Shown here one piece after another: positions 1 to 5,702 of a stretch of DNA of 5,973 nucleotides. The translations under genes were made by a program, and so were the position numbers. The notes under the pieces were generated by a model. It had not been told where the DNA came from. It was given only the letters and a program-made list of their open reading frames with translations, and searched no databases. Origin of the DNA: a bacterium. GTDB lineage: Bacteria > Planctomycetota > UBA11346. The first letter of the stretch is position 1, and the number at the start of each line of letters is the position of its first letter. The stretch covers positions 1 to 5,973 of the forward strand of contig JAIFKN010000232.1 of the NCBI GenBank assembly GCA_020049615.1, given 5' to 3'.

Positions 1-78
1 CTGCGGGACGTTGAAGTCGACGCGCATGACGACGCGCTTGCCGGCGAGGGCGACCTGGTCGATGGACAGCTTGGCCAT
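1..78 (-). CDS. pgk: Phosphoglycerate kinase, N-terminal fragment (cut by window edge)
   Basis: Only the first 26 codons are present; the gene runs off the left edge. The translation begins MAKLSIDQVALAGKRVVMRV and continues with D21-F-N23-V-P. The R-x-D-x-N segment is the N-terminal signature of phosphoglycerate kinase, where the Asp and Asn contact 3-phosphoglycerate. The family transfers phosphate between 1,3-bisphosphoglycerate and ADP in cytosolic glycolysis and gluconeogenesis. The start is supported by an AGGAG Shine-Dalgarno sequence (plus-strand 85-89) six bases upstream of the ATG at 78. The gene is transcribed away from proC, with 146 bases between the two starts. The catalytic C-terminal domain is outside the window, so intactness cannot be judged. 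Confidence 0.93.
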   Translation of the reverse strand, partial: MAKLSIDQVALAGKRVVMRVDFNVPQ

Positions 79-224
79 GGGATGCTCCTGAGGGGACGCG
101 CAGCGTGGCGAAACGGTGGCCGCGGCAAGGGGGGTGGACGGCCCTGCCGACGAAGGTTGCGTGCGGCGCATGGATGGCCCGCTGGCCACTGGCGCGCCTC
201 TGCCTTCCCCCATCCTGCCGCGCC
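79..224. other. Divergent intergenic region between pgk and proC
   Basis: This 146-base stretch separates two divergently transcribed genes and so should hold both promoters. I can support only the pgk ribosome binding site in it. No convincing -35/-10 pair is visible on either strand. A CATCCT hexamer at 211-216, eight bases before the proC ATG, is a poor -10 candidate (it shares A2, T3 and T6 with TATAAT). A G-rich run lies around 129-136. Open frames reading through it into proC lack family similarity and are best seen as GC-rich read-through. Confidence 0.5.
85..89 (-). promoter_or_regulatory. Shine-Dalgarno sequence of pgk
   Basis: On the minus strand this reads AGGAG, followed by six bases (CATCCC) and the pgk ATG. 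It is a near-consensus ribosome binding site and fixes the pgk start. It contrasts with proC, which starts on the other side of the same intergenic region with no such motif. Confidence 0.85.
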
Positions 225-1037
225 ATGCAGCACCTCCCGGCCATCTCGTTCATCGGCGGCGGCAACATGGCGACCGCCATGCTCAAGGGCCTCGCCGCCC
301 TCTCGCCGCGCCCGCGCCTGACCGTGGCCGAGCCCATGGCCGAGAAGCGCCCGGCGCTGGCGTCGCTCGGTGCCGAGGTGGTGGCCGACAACGCGGTCGC
401 AGTCGCCGCCGGCCGGCTCATCGTGCTGGCGATCAAGCCGCAGATGGCCGCCACCGTGGTGCCCGGCCTGGCTGCGGCGTGGGCCCCGGACAAGGTCCTG
501 GTCACCATCCTCGCCGGCGCCACCACCGCCAAGCTCGCCGCCTGGCTGCCGCCTGGCGCGCGCATCATCCGCGCCATGCCCAACACCCCGCTGGCGATCG
601 GCCAGGGCATGGTCGGGCTGTGCCGCGGCACGCACGCCAGCGAGGACGATCTCGCCCTCGCCGAGGCGCTCTTCGCGCCCAGCGGCAAGGTCCTCCGCGT
701 CGCGGACGAATCCCGCATGGACGCCCTCACTGCGGTCAGCGGCAGCGGCCCGGCCTACGTCTTCCGCACCGCCGAGGCCCTGGTCGCCGCAGCCGAGGCG
801 CGCGGCTTCACCCGGGCCGAGGCCGAGCTGCTGGTCGGCCAGACACTGGCCGGCTCGGTCGCCTACCTGATGCAGCAGGGGGTCGGCCAGGCCGGCGCCT
901 TGCGCCAGGCGGTGACCAGTCCGGGCGGTACTACGGCTGCGGCCCTGGCGGTCCTTGAGAAGGCCGACTTCTCGCTGCTGTGGGCTGCAGCGTTGTCGGC
1001 GGCTGAAGAACGCGGCCGTGAGCTCGGTCGGGGGTGA
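225..1037 (+). CDS. proC: Pyrroline-5-carboxylate reductase
   Basis: The 270-residue product has the usual family length. It reduces 1-pyrroline-5-carboxylate to L-proline with NAD(P)H, the last step of proline synthesis, in the cytosol. The N-terminal Rossmann fold opens with the dinucleotide-binding motif IGGGNM (I10-M15). Other family motifs follow: LAIKPQ, M118-P-N-T-P122, S172-G-S-G-P-A-Y178 and the C-terminal signature V230-T-S-P-G-G-T-T237, which belongs to the all-helical dimerisation and substrate domain. The ATG at 225 was chosen because it puts six residues before the first Rossmann strand, as is normal. The same frame is open from 105, but the extra 40 residues (rich in Trp, Arg and Pro) match nothing in the family. 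There is no Shine-Dalgarno sequence before 225, so translation may be leaderless or otherwise independent of that signal. Nothing essential appears to be missing. Confidence 0.95.
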   Translation: MQHLPAISFIGGGNMATAMLKGLAALSPRPRLTVAEPMAEKRPALASLGAEVVADNAVAVAAGRLIVLAIKPQMAATVVPGLAAAWAPDKVLVTILAGATTAKLAAWLPPGARIIRAMPNTPLAIGQGMVGLCRGTHASEDDLALAEALFAPSGKVLRVADESRMDALTAVSGSGPAYVFRTAEALVAAAEARGFTRAEAELLVGQTLAGSVAYLMQQGVGQAGALRQAVTSPGGTTAAALAVLEKADFSLLWAAALSAAEERGRELGRG

Positions 1038-1040
1038 CCT

Positions 1041-1081
1041 GTGCGGGTACAAGCTCGCCGGACAAGGCTTGCCTCCCGCAC
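1041..1081. terminator. Two-part stem-loop between proC and the response regulator
   Basis: GTGCGGG (1041-1047) pairs perfectly with CCCGCAC (1075-1081). Inside it, CAAGC (1050-1054) pairs with GCTTG (1067-1071), with a small internal loop between the stems and a 12-base apical loop. This gives 12 base pairs starting three bases after the proC stop. No T-run follows, so it is not a classical intrinsic terminator. It could end proC transcription or protect its 3' end, or act as a leader structure for the next gene. Confidence 0.5.
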
Positions 1082-1106
1082 CGACGGCTGACAGACTCAC
1101 GACCGC

Positions 1107-2117
1107 ATGAGCGGTGCCCTCGATGTCCTGGTTGTCGACGACCGTCCGGAGACGGTGCGGTTCCTGACCGAGTTCCTGCTCCAGCGTTGCCGCCGCGTCG
1201 ACGTCGCGGCCAGCGTCAAGGAGGCGATGACGTTGCTGACGCGCCGGCGCGCCGCCGGTGAGGGCTACAATCTCATCTTCAGCGACTTCGTCATGCCGGG
1301 AGCCGACGGCCTGAGCTTCCTGCGTGAACTGCGGATGCGCAACGAGGATGTGCCCTTCGTGTTCATCACCGGCTACCGTGCGCTGAATCCGGCTCTGGAG
1401 AGCGAATCCAAGCGCCTCGGCGCCCTGGCCATCCTCGACAAGCCGATCGAACTGCGCGAGGTCGAACAGATCCTCAACCAGACCACCGCCACCTTCCGCC
1501 GATCCAAGGAGCAGTCGGGCGACGTGCCGTTCTTCGGCACCTCGCGCATCATGCGGCGGGCCAGCGCACCCTCATCCGAGCCCCCGGCGCAGCCGTCGGC
1601 GGCGCTCGAGCCGAAGGCGGCAAGCGAACCGCTGGCGATGCCGTCCATCTCCTCCTGGCAGGCCCCCGGTGACGCTCTCGAGCCCCGTCAGCCGCCGGCG
1701 ATCAGGCCGCAGGTGCCCGAGGCCCTCCAGCCGCAGCCGGCAGCGGCTCCTCCGCCACCCCAGCCGGTGGTGCCGATGCAGGGATACCAGCGTCGCCCCA
1801 GCGCCATCATCGCCGTCGGCAGCACCACGGCTCGCATCCGGCGTGGCGTGGATCCCGCCGCGCCGGCGCAGCAGGGCACTGGCCGCGTGTCGCGCATGGC
1901 GACACCGCAGCCACCCACCTCCTTCACAGCCCGGGTCCGTCGCGGCGTTGAAGGAACCGGCTCGTACCGCAACCCCAACGCCGCGGCCCGCACCGAGAGC
2001 GGTCGCATGGTCACCTGCGGTAGCTGCGGCAAGACCTTCCTCACCCTGGCCAAGGCCGAGGCCTACACCACGGTGTGCGTGCATTGCGGCCAGTTGCAGC
2101 GGATCGAGCCGGCCTAG
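1107..2117 (+). CDS. Orphan response regulator: receiver, Pro-rich linker, C-terminal zinc ribbon
   Basis: This 336-residue protein starts with a canonical CheY-like receiver domain (about 5-128). It has the acidic pair D11-D12, phosphoacceptor D60, the following M63-P-G-x-D-G68, switch T88 and K112-P113, so it should accept phosphate from a histidine kinase. No kinase is encoded nearby. Residues 154-223 form a Pro/Ala/Gln/Glu-rich, probably disordered linker. Residues 145-281 contain four copies of T-x-R-[IV]-x-R. The C-terminus (301-336) carries C304-x2-C307 and C324-x2-C327, with Gly following three of the four cysteines or pairs, like MJ0042-type zinc ribbons. No DNA-binding, enzymatic or PilZ output domain is recognisable. 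The ATG at 1107 is constrained by an in-frame stop at 1089-1091; it has no Shine-Dalgarno sequence. The receiver call is firm. A role in protein or nucleic-acid contact for the tail is inference. Confidence 0.9.
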   Translation: MSGALDVLVVDDRPETVRFLTEFLLQRCRRVDVAASVKEAMTLLTRRRAAGEGYNLIFSDFVMPGADGLSFLRELRMRNEDVPFVFITGYRALNPALESESKRLGALAILDKPIELREVEQILNQTTATFRRSKEQSGDVPFFGTSRIMRRASAPSSEPPAQPSAALEPKAASEPLAMPSISSWQAPGDALEPRQPPAIRPQVPEALQPQPAAAPPPPQPVVPMQGYQRRPSAIIAVGSTTARIRRGVDPAAPAQQGTGRVSRMATPQPPTSFTARVRRGVEGTGSYRNPNAAARTESGRMVTCGSCGKTFLTLAKAEAYTTVCVHCGQLQRIEPA

Positions 2118-2142
2118 CTGCCGCCCGGGGTTGGACGAGTCC

Positions 2143-2172
2143 GTCTTGCGCCCTCGGGGTGCGCCGCAAGAT
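2143..2172. other. Weak stem-loop upstream of lysA
   Basis: TCTTGCG (2144-2150) pairs with CGCAAGA (2165-2171), with a possible G-T pair outside and a 14-base loop. It lies in the 78-base gap between the regulator and lysA, ending 15 bases before the lysA Shine-Dalgarno sequence. The gap is far too short for a lysine riboswitch. It may be a 3' end for the regulator transcript or simply a chance structure. Confidence 0.25.
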
Positions 2173-2186
2173 CCCCCGCCCCAGGC

Positions 2187-2190
2187 GGAG
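2187..2190 (+). promoter_or_regulatory. Shine-Dalgarno sequence of lysA
   Basis: GGAG sits five bases before the ATG at 2196 and supports that start for the lysA product. Confidence 0.7.
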
Positions 2191-2195
2191 CAGCC

Positions 2196-3458
2196 ATGAG
2201 CGACAAGCCCTTCCCCCTCGACCTCCAGCGGCTGCGCCAGCTGGCCGAGCGGTTCCCCACCCCCTTCTACCTCTACGACGAGGGGGCGATGCGTGCCAAC
2301 GCCAGGCGCATCATCGCGGCGTTCAAGGGCTTCCACGGCTTCCGCGAGCACTTCGCGGTCAAGGCCCTGCCCAATCCGTTCATCCTCAAGATCCTCGCCG
2401 AGGAGGGCTTCGGCGCCGACTGCGCCAGCCTGCCCGAGCTGCTGCTGGCCGAGAAGGTCGGCATGCGCGGCGAGAAGGTGATCCTGACCTCGAACGACAC
2501 CCCGGCCCACGAATACGCCGAGGCCCGCCGCCTCGGCGCGCTGATCAACCTCGACGACATCACCCACATCGACTACCTTGAGACCAACGTCGGCCTGCCC
2601 GAGTACGTCAGCTGCCGCTACAACCCGGGTCCGCTCAAGGACGGCAACGAGATCATCGGCAAGCCCGAAGAGGCCAAGTACGGCTTCACCCGCGAGCAGA
2701 TCCACGCCGGCTTCGCCCGCCTGCGCGACAAGGGCGTGCGCCGCTTCGGCCTGCACACCATGGTCGCCTCGAACGAGCTGAACATCGACTACCACATCGA
2801 GACGGCGCGCCTGATCTTCACCCTGGCCGCCGAGCTGAAGTCGAAGACCGGCGTGCAGGTCGAATCGGTCAACCTCGGCGGCGGCGCCGGCATCCCCTAC
2901 CGCCCTGGCCAGAAGGCCCTGGACTATGAGCTGCTGGCCCGCGGCATCCGCACCGCCTACGACGCGATCGTGCGCCCCGCCGGCCTCGACCCGCTGGCCG
3001 TGCACCTGGAATGGGGCCGGGCCATCACCGGCCCCTACGGCTGGCTGGTGACCAAGGCCATCCACCGCAAGAGCATCTACCGCGAGTACGTCGGCGTGGA
3101 CGCCTCCATGGCGGATCTCATGCGCCCCGGCATGTACGGCGCCTACCACCACGTCAGCGTGGTCGGCAAGGAGGGCGCGCCAGCCACCGAAGTCTATGAC
3201 GTGACCGGCAGCCTGTGCGAGAACAACGACAAGTTCGCGGTGCAGCGCCAGCTGCCGCGCATCGAGGTCGGCGACCTGCTCGCCATCCACGATGCCGGCG
3301 CCCACGGCCGCGCCATGGGCTTCAACTACAACGGCAAGCTGCGCTGCGGCGAGCTGCTGCTGCGTCCCGACGGATCAGTCCTGCCGATCCGCCGCGCCGA
3401 GACCATCGACGACTACTTCGCCACCCTCGACTTCGCCGCCTGCGCCAACTTCCGCTGA
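2196..3458 (+). CDS. lysA: Diaminopimelate decarboxylase (divergent LysA clade)
   Basis: The 420-residue protein is a fold-type III PLP decarboxylase of the ornithine/DAP/arginine decarboxylase family. The expected reaction is meso-diaminopimelate to L-lysine plus CO2, in the cytosol. Visible motifs are the PLP lysine in FAVKALPN (K56), H187 in LHTMVASN, the glycine loop N226-L-G-G-G-A-G232, E272-W-G-R275 (EPGR in classical LysA), C341-E-N-N-D-K346 (CESxD-like, with the Cys supplied across the dimer) and D366...Y378 near the C-terminus. The N-terminal TIM barrel covers roughly 25-290 and the C-terminal beta domain the rest. HTMVASN, EWGR and CENND differ from E. coli-type LysA but fit a distinct LysA clade that I recall from several anaerobic phyla. 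The downstream dapL gene, ten bases away, strongly supports DAP as substrate. A related amino-acid or polyamine decarboxylase is the main alternative. Confidence 0.87.
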   Translation: MSDKPFPLDLQRLRQLAERFPTPFYLYDEGAMRANARRIIAAFKGFHGFREHFAVKALPNPFILKILAEEGFGADCASLPELLLAEKVGMRGEKVILTSNDTPAHEYAEARRLGALINLDDITHIDYLETNVGLPEYVSCRYNPGPLKDGNEIIGKPEEAKYGFTREQIHAGFARLRDKGVRRFGLHTMVASNELNIDYHIETARLIFTLAAELKSKTGVQVESVNLGGGAGIPYRPGQKALDYELLARGIRTAYDAIVRPAGLDPLAVHLEWGRAITGPYGWLVTKAIHRKSIYREYVGVDASMADLMRPGMYGAYHHVSVVGKEGAPATEVYDVTGSLCENNDKFAVQRQLPRIEVGDLLAIHDAGAHGRAMGFNYNGKLRCGELLLRPDGSVLPIRRAETIDDYFATLDFAACANFR

Positions 3459-3462
3459 AGGA
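3458..3462 (+). promoter_or_regulatory. Shine-Dalgarno sequence of dapL overlapping the lysA stop
   Basis: AAGGA begins on the last base of the lysA TGA stop (3456-3458) and lies six bases before the dapL ATG at 3469. The arrangement implies co-transcription and probably translational coupling. It also decides the start against the longer in-frame opening that begins inside lysA. Confidence 0.8.
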
Positions 3463-3468
3463 TCCGCC

Positions 3469-4704
3469 ATGCCCGCCCGCAACCCCGGACTCGCCAACCT
3501 CAAGGCCGGCTATCTCTTCCCCGAGATCGGCCGCCGCCGCCGCGAGTTCGCCGCCGCGAACCCGCAGGCCAAGATCATCAGCCTGGGCATCGGCAACACC
3601 ACCGAGCCGCTGACGCCGCATATCGACGCCGGCCTGGTCGAGGGCGCGCGACGCCTGGGCACCGCCCAGGGCTACAGCGGCTACGGCGACGAGCAGGGCA
3701 TGACTCTCCTGCGCGAGCGCATCGCCGCCGCGCTCTACGGCGGCACGGTCGCTGCCGACGAGGTCTTCGTCTCCGACGGCGCCAAGTGCGACATCGGCCG
3801 CCTGCAACTGCTCTTCGGCCGCGGCGTCGAGGTGGCGGTGCAGGATCCGTCCTACCCGGTCTACGTCGACGGCTCGGTGCTGATCGGCGCCGCCGGGGCG
3901 TGGGGCGGCAGCGGCTACGCCGGCATCCGCTACCTGCCGTGCACCGCGGCCAACAACTACTTCCCCGACCTCGCCCAGATCCCCGCCAACGGCCTGGTCT
4001 ACTTCTGCTCGCCCAACAACCCCACCGGCGCGGTCGCCGACCGCGCCCAGCTCACCGCGCTGGTCGCGGCGGCGCGCGCGAAGGGCGCGGTGATCGTGTA
4101 TGACTCCGCCTACGCCGAGTACATCCGCGACGCCGGCCTGCCCAAGAGCATCTTCGAGATACCCGGCGCCCGCGCATGCGCGATCGAGGTCAACTCGTTC
4201 TCCAAGCCGATCGGCTTCACCGGCGTCCGCCTCGGCTGGACGGTGGTGCCGAAGGAACTGAAGTACGCTTCCGGCGAGACGGTGTGGGCCGACTGGAACC
4301 GCATCTGCACCACGGTGTTCAACGGCGCCTCGAACGTCGCCCAGCTCGGCGGCATCGCCGCGCTGGAGCCGGCCGGGCTCAAGGAGATGCGCGAGCTCAC
4401 CGACTTCTACCTCGGCAACGCGGCGCTGATCCGCACCGCGCTCGGCAAGCTCGGCGTGCCGTGCATCGGCGGCGTCAACGCGCCCTACCTGTGGGCCCAC
4501 TTCCCCGGCAGCACCAGCTGGGACGTCTTCGCCCAGATCCTCGAGCAGTGCCACATCGTCACCACGCCGGGCTCGGGCTTCGGTCCGGCGGGCGAGGGCT
4601 TCATCCGCTTCTCCGCCTTCGGCCACCGCGCCGACGTGGAGGAGGCCTGCCGCCGGCTGCTCGGCTTCCAGCGCAGCAAGCCCGCGACGGCTGCGGGGAC
4701 GTAG
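3469..4704 (+). CDS. dapL: LL-diaminopimelate aminotransferase
   Basis: The 411-residue product matches the usual length of DapL, a fold-type I PLP aminotransferase. It converts tetrahydrodipicolinate and glutamate directly to LL-diaminopimelate, bypassing the DapD/C/E acylation steps. Visible residues include the N-terminal GYLFPEIGRRRREF and the family-typical LGIGNTTEPL, then S-P-N-N184-P-T-G187, D212-S-A-Y215 (pyridine nitrogen and phenolic oxygen contacts), the PLP lysine K246 in NSFSKPIGFTG and the carboxylate-binding R380 in GFIRFSAFG. The ATG at 3469 is set by the AAGGA site. The open frame extends upstream to 3292, but that part overlaps lysA out of frame and has no similarity. With lysA it forms a two-gene unit for lysine and meso-DAP supply to peptidoglycan; DapF, which links the two steps, is not in the window. 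The C-terminal tail (KPATAAGT) looks dispensable. Confidence 0.95.
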   Translation: MPARNPGLANLKAGYLFPEIGRRRREFAAANPQAKIISLGIGNTTEPLTPHIDAGLVEGARRLGTAQGYSGYGDEQGMTLLRERIAAALYGGTVAADEVFVSDGAKCDIGRLQLLFGRGVEVAVQDPSYPVYVDGSVLIGAAGAWGGSGYAGIRYLPCTAANNYFPDLAQIPANGLVYFCSPNNPTGAVADRAQLTALVAAARAKGAVIVYDSAYAEYIRDAGLPKSIFEIPGARACAIEVNSFSKPIGFTGVRLGWTVVPKELKYASGETVWADWNRICTTVFNGASNVAQLGGIAALEPAGLKEMRELTDFYLGNAALIRTALGKLGVPCIGGVNAPYLWAHFPGSTSWDVFAQILEQCHIVTTPGSGFGPAGEGFIRFSAFGHRADVEEACRRLLGFQRSKPATAAGT

Positions 4705-4709
4705 CCGTT

Positions 4710-4762
4710 CCTGCCGGGAAGCCGGTAGGACGCCTCCGGGATTCAGCTAGTTCCCCGGCGGG
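4710..4762. terminator. Nested stem-loops downstream of dapL
   Basis: CCTGCCGGGAA (4710-4720) can pair with TTCCCCGGCGGG (4751-4762) in 11 pairs, including one G-T pair and one bulged C. Enclosed in it, CCGGTAGG (4722-4729) pairs with CCTCCGG (4733-4739) with one bulged T and a three-base loop. The structure starts six bases after the dapL stop and ends nine bases before the pfkB -10 candidate. No T-run follows. A 3'-end structure for the lysA-dapL transcript is the simplest reading. Confidence 0.45.
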
Positions 4763-4770
4763 CCGGTCGG

Positions 4771-4782
4771 TTATGCTCGGGC
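4771..4782 (+). promoter_or_regulatory. Likely -10 element placing the pfkB transcript start at its ATG
   Basis: TATGCT (4772-4777) matches the T-A-n-n-n-T core of a sigma-70-type -10 box, and only five bases separate it from the ATG at 4783. Initiation about seven bases downstream of a -10 box would fall on or next to the start codon, giving a leaderless mRNA. No Shine-Dalgarno sequence is present. I see no good -35 hexamer at 16-18 bases. Confidence 0.5.
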
Positions 4783-5648
4783 ATGGGCCGCATCGTCACC
4801 GTCACCGCCAACCCCCTGCTCGACCACATCGCCGAGATCCCATGGCGGCATGGCAGCGTGTCGCGCACCACCACCATCGCCCGGGTCGCGGGCGGCAAGG
4901 GCATCAACGTCGCCCGCGTCCTGGCGCGTCACGGCCACGATTGCACTGCCGTTTGCCTGGGTGGCGGCTACGAGGCCGACGAACTGGTCCGTCTGGTCAC
5001 TGCCGACGGCATCAAGCCGAGCCTGGTGCGCACCGCCGCCCGCCTGCGCATCGGCTTCCAGGTCGCCGAACAGCAGGCCGGCACCGTCGCCTGCATCGAG
5101 GACGCGAGCGCTTCGTCGCCGCGGTCGCCGCCGCGCTGCCTGGCGCCGCCCTGTGCATCATCAGTGGCTCGGTGCCGGACCTCGGCATGGAGGATGTGTA
5201 CCGCCGTCTCGCCGATGCCGCCGCAACCGCCGGCGTGCCGTGCTGGATCGACAGCTACGGCAAGCCGATGCTCGCCGCCCTGGCCGGCGCCCATCCGCCC
5301 GCCCTGGTCAAGCCGAACCGGCAGGAGTACGCCGGCGACCCGCAGCCCTGGTTGGCGGCGCGCGAAATGCATCTCACTGATGGCGGGGCCCAGGTGACGG
5401 TGCGCGCCCCCGAGGGCCGCTGGCGCGTCATCCCACCAACTGTGTCGGAGGTCAATCCGATCGGCTCCGGCGACTGCTGGCTGGCCGGCTACGCCCATGG
5501 CCGGATCAACGGTTGGGACATCCCGCGCTCGCTGGCCTGGGCCGCTGCCGCCGGGGCGGCCAACGCCAGCCGGGTCGAGGTGGCGCGCATCGGACCGGAA
5601 GACATCAGGCCGCTGGTCGACCGGGTGCAGGTCGTCCAGGCTCCGTAG
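4783..5648 (+). pseudogene. PfkB-family sugar-phosphate kinase (1-phosphofructokinase-like), frameshifted
   Basis: The coding sequence is split between two frames. The first runs from ATG 4783 to about 5100 and gives VTVTANPLLD, typical of the FruK/LacC/Pfk-2 group, plus the PfkB signature GGKGINVARVLARHG. The second runs from about 5103 to the stop at 5646-5648 and gives the SGS segment, LVKPNRQE and the ATP-site signature N-P-I-G-S-G-D with its catalytic Asp (codon 5472-5474). Members phosphorylate a sugar phosphate with ATP. Restoring the frame needs one extra base, or a net loss of 3n+1 bases. Joined, the product is about 288 residues, shorter than the roughly 310 of E. coli FruK. Around eight residues are missing at the break and about sixteen after KPNR. 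Unrepaired, translation from 4783 ends near 5397 after 204 residues and lacks the catalytic Asp. It may be a pseudogene, a recent mutation or a sequencing error. Substrate is unknown. Confidence 0.85.
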
Positions 5649-5651
5649 GAT

Positions 5652-5673
5652 CCAAGGGGTTCCACCCCTCAGG
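5652..5673. terminator. Compact hairpin just after the pfkB stop
   Basis: AGGGGT (5655-5660) pairs perfectly with ACCCCT (5664-5669) around a three-base loop. An outer CC (5652-5653) and GG (5672-5673) can extend the stem past mismatches. It begins four bases after the pfkB stop codon, a typical place for a 3'-end hairpin, but no T-run follows. Confidence 0.5.
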
Positions 5674-5680
5674 CTCCCCG

Positions 5681-5702
5681 CCAGGTCCCTTCGCCCTGGA
5701 CC
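5681..5702. other. Second hairpin with two mutually exclusive pairings
   Basis: CCAGG (5681-5685) can pair with CCTGG (5695-5699). Alternatively GGTCC (5684-5688) can pair with GGACC (5698-5702). Each stem has five pairs and a nine-base loop, and the two share bases. It sits eight bases after the preceding hairpin. Function is unknown. Confidence 0.3.

Noticed and set aside
105..224. Forty-codon N-terminal extension of proC
   Set aside because: ProC proteins begin a few residues before the first Rossmann strand; the extension has no similarity, no membrane segment and no targeting signal. Its GC-rich read-through is explained by chance.
2118..2195. Lysine riboswitch or attenuator before lysA
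   Set aside because: The gap is 78 bases, much shorter than a lysine riboswitch, and no Lys-rich leader peptide or alternative terminator is seen.
1572..3305. Minus-strand open frame of 577 codons opposite the regulator linker and lysA
   Set aside because: It is antisense to confidently identified genes, is dominated by Val, Ala, Gly, Asp and Leu as expected for the complement of G/C-ending codons, and matches no family I recognise.
3292..3468. Upstream start of dapL inside lysA
   Set aside because: It overlaps the LysA C-terminus out of frame and has no aminotransferase similarity; the AAGGA site before 3469 marks the true start.
3322..4626. Minus-strand open frame of 434 codons opposite dapL
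   Set aside because: It is the same codon-position artefact opposite a clear DapL; the composition is low-complexity.
5086..5110. Programmed -1 frameshifting in pfkB
   Set aside because: No X-XXY-YYZ slippery heptamer and no obvious stimulatory stem-loop are visible at the frame change, and PfkB kinases are not known to use it.
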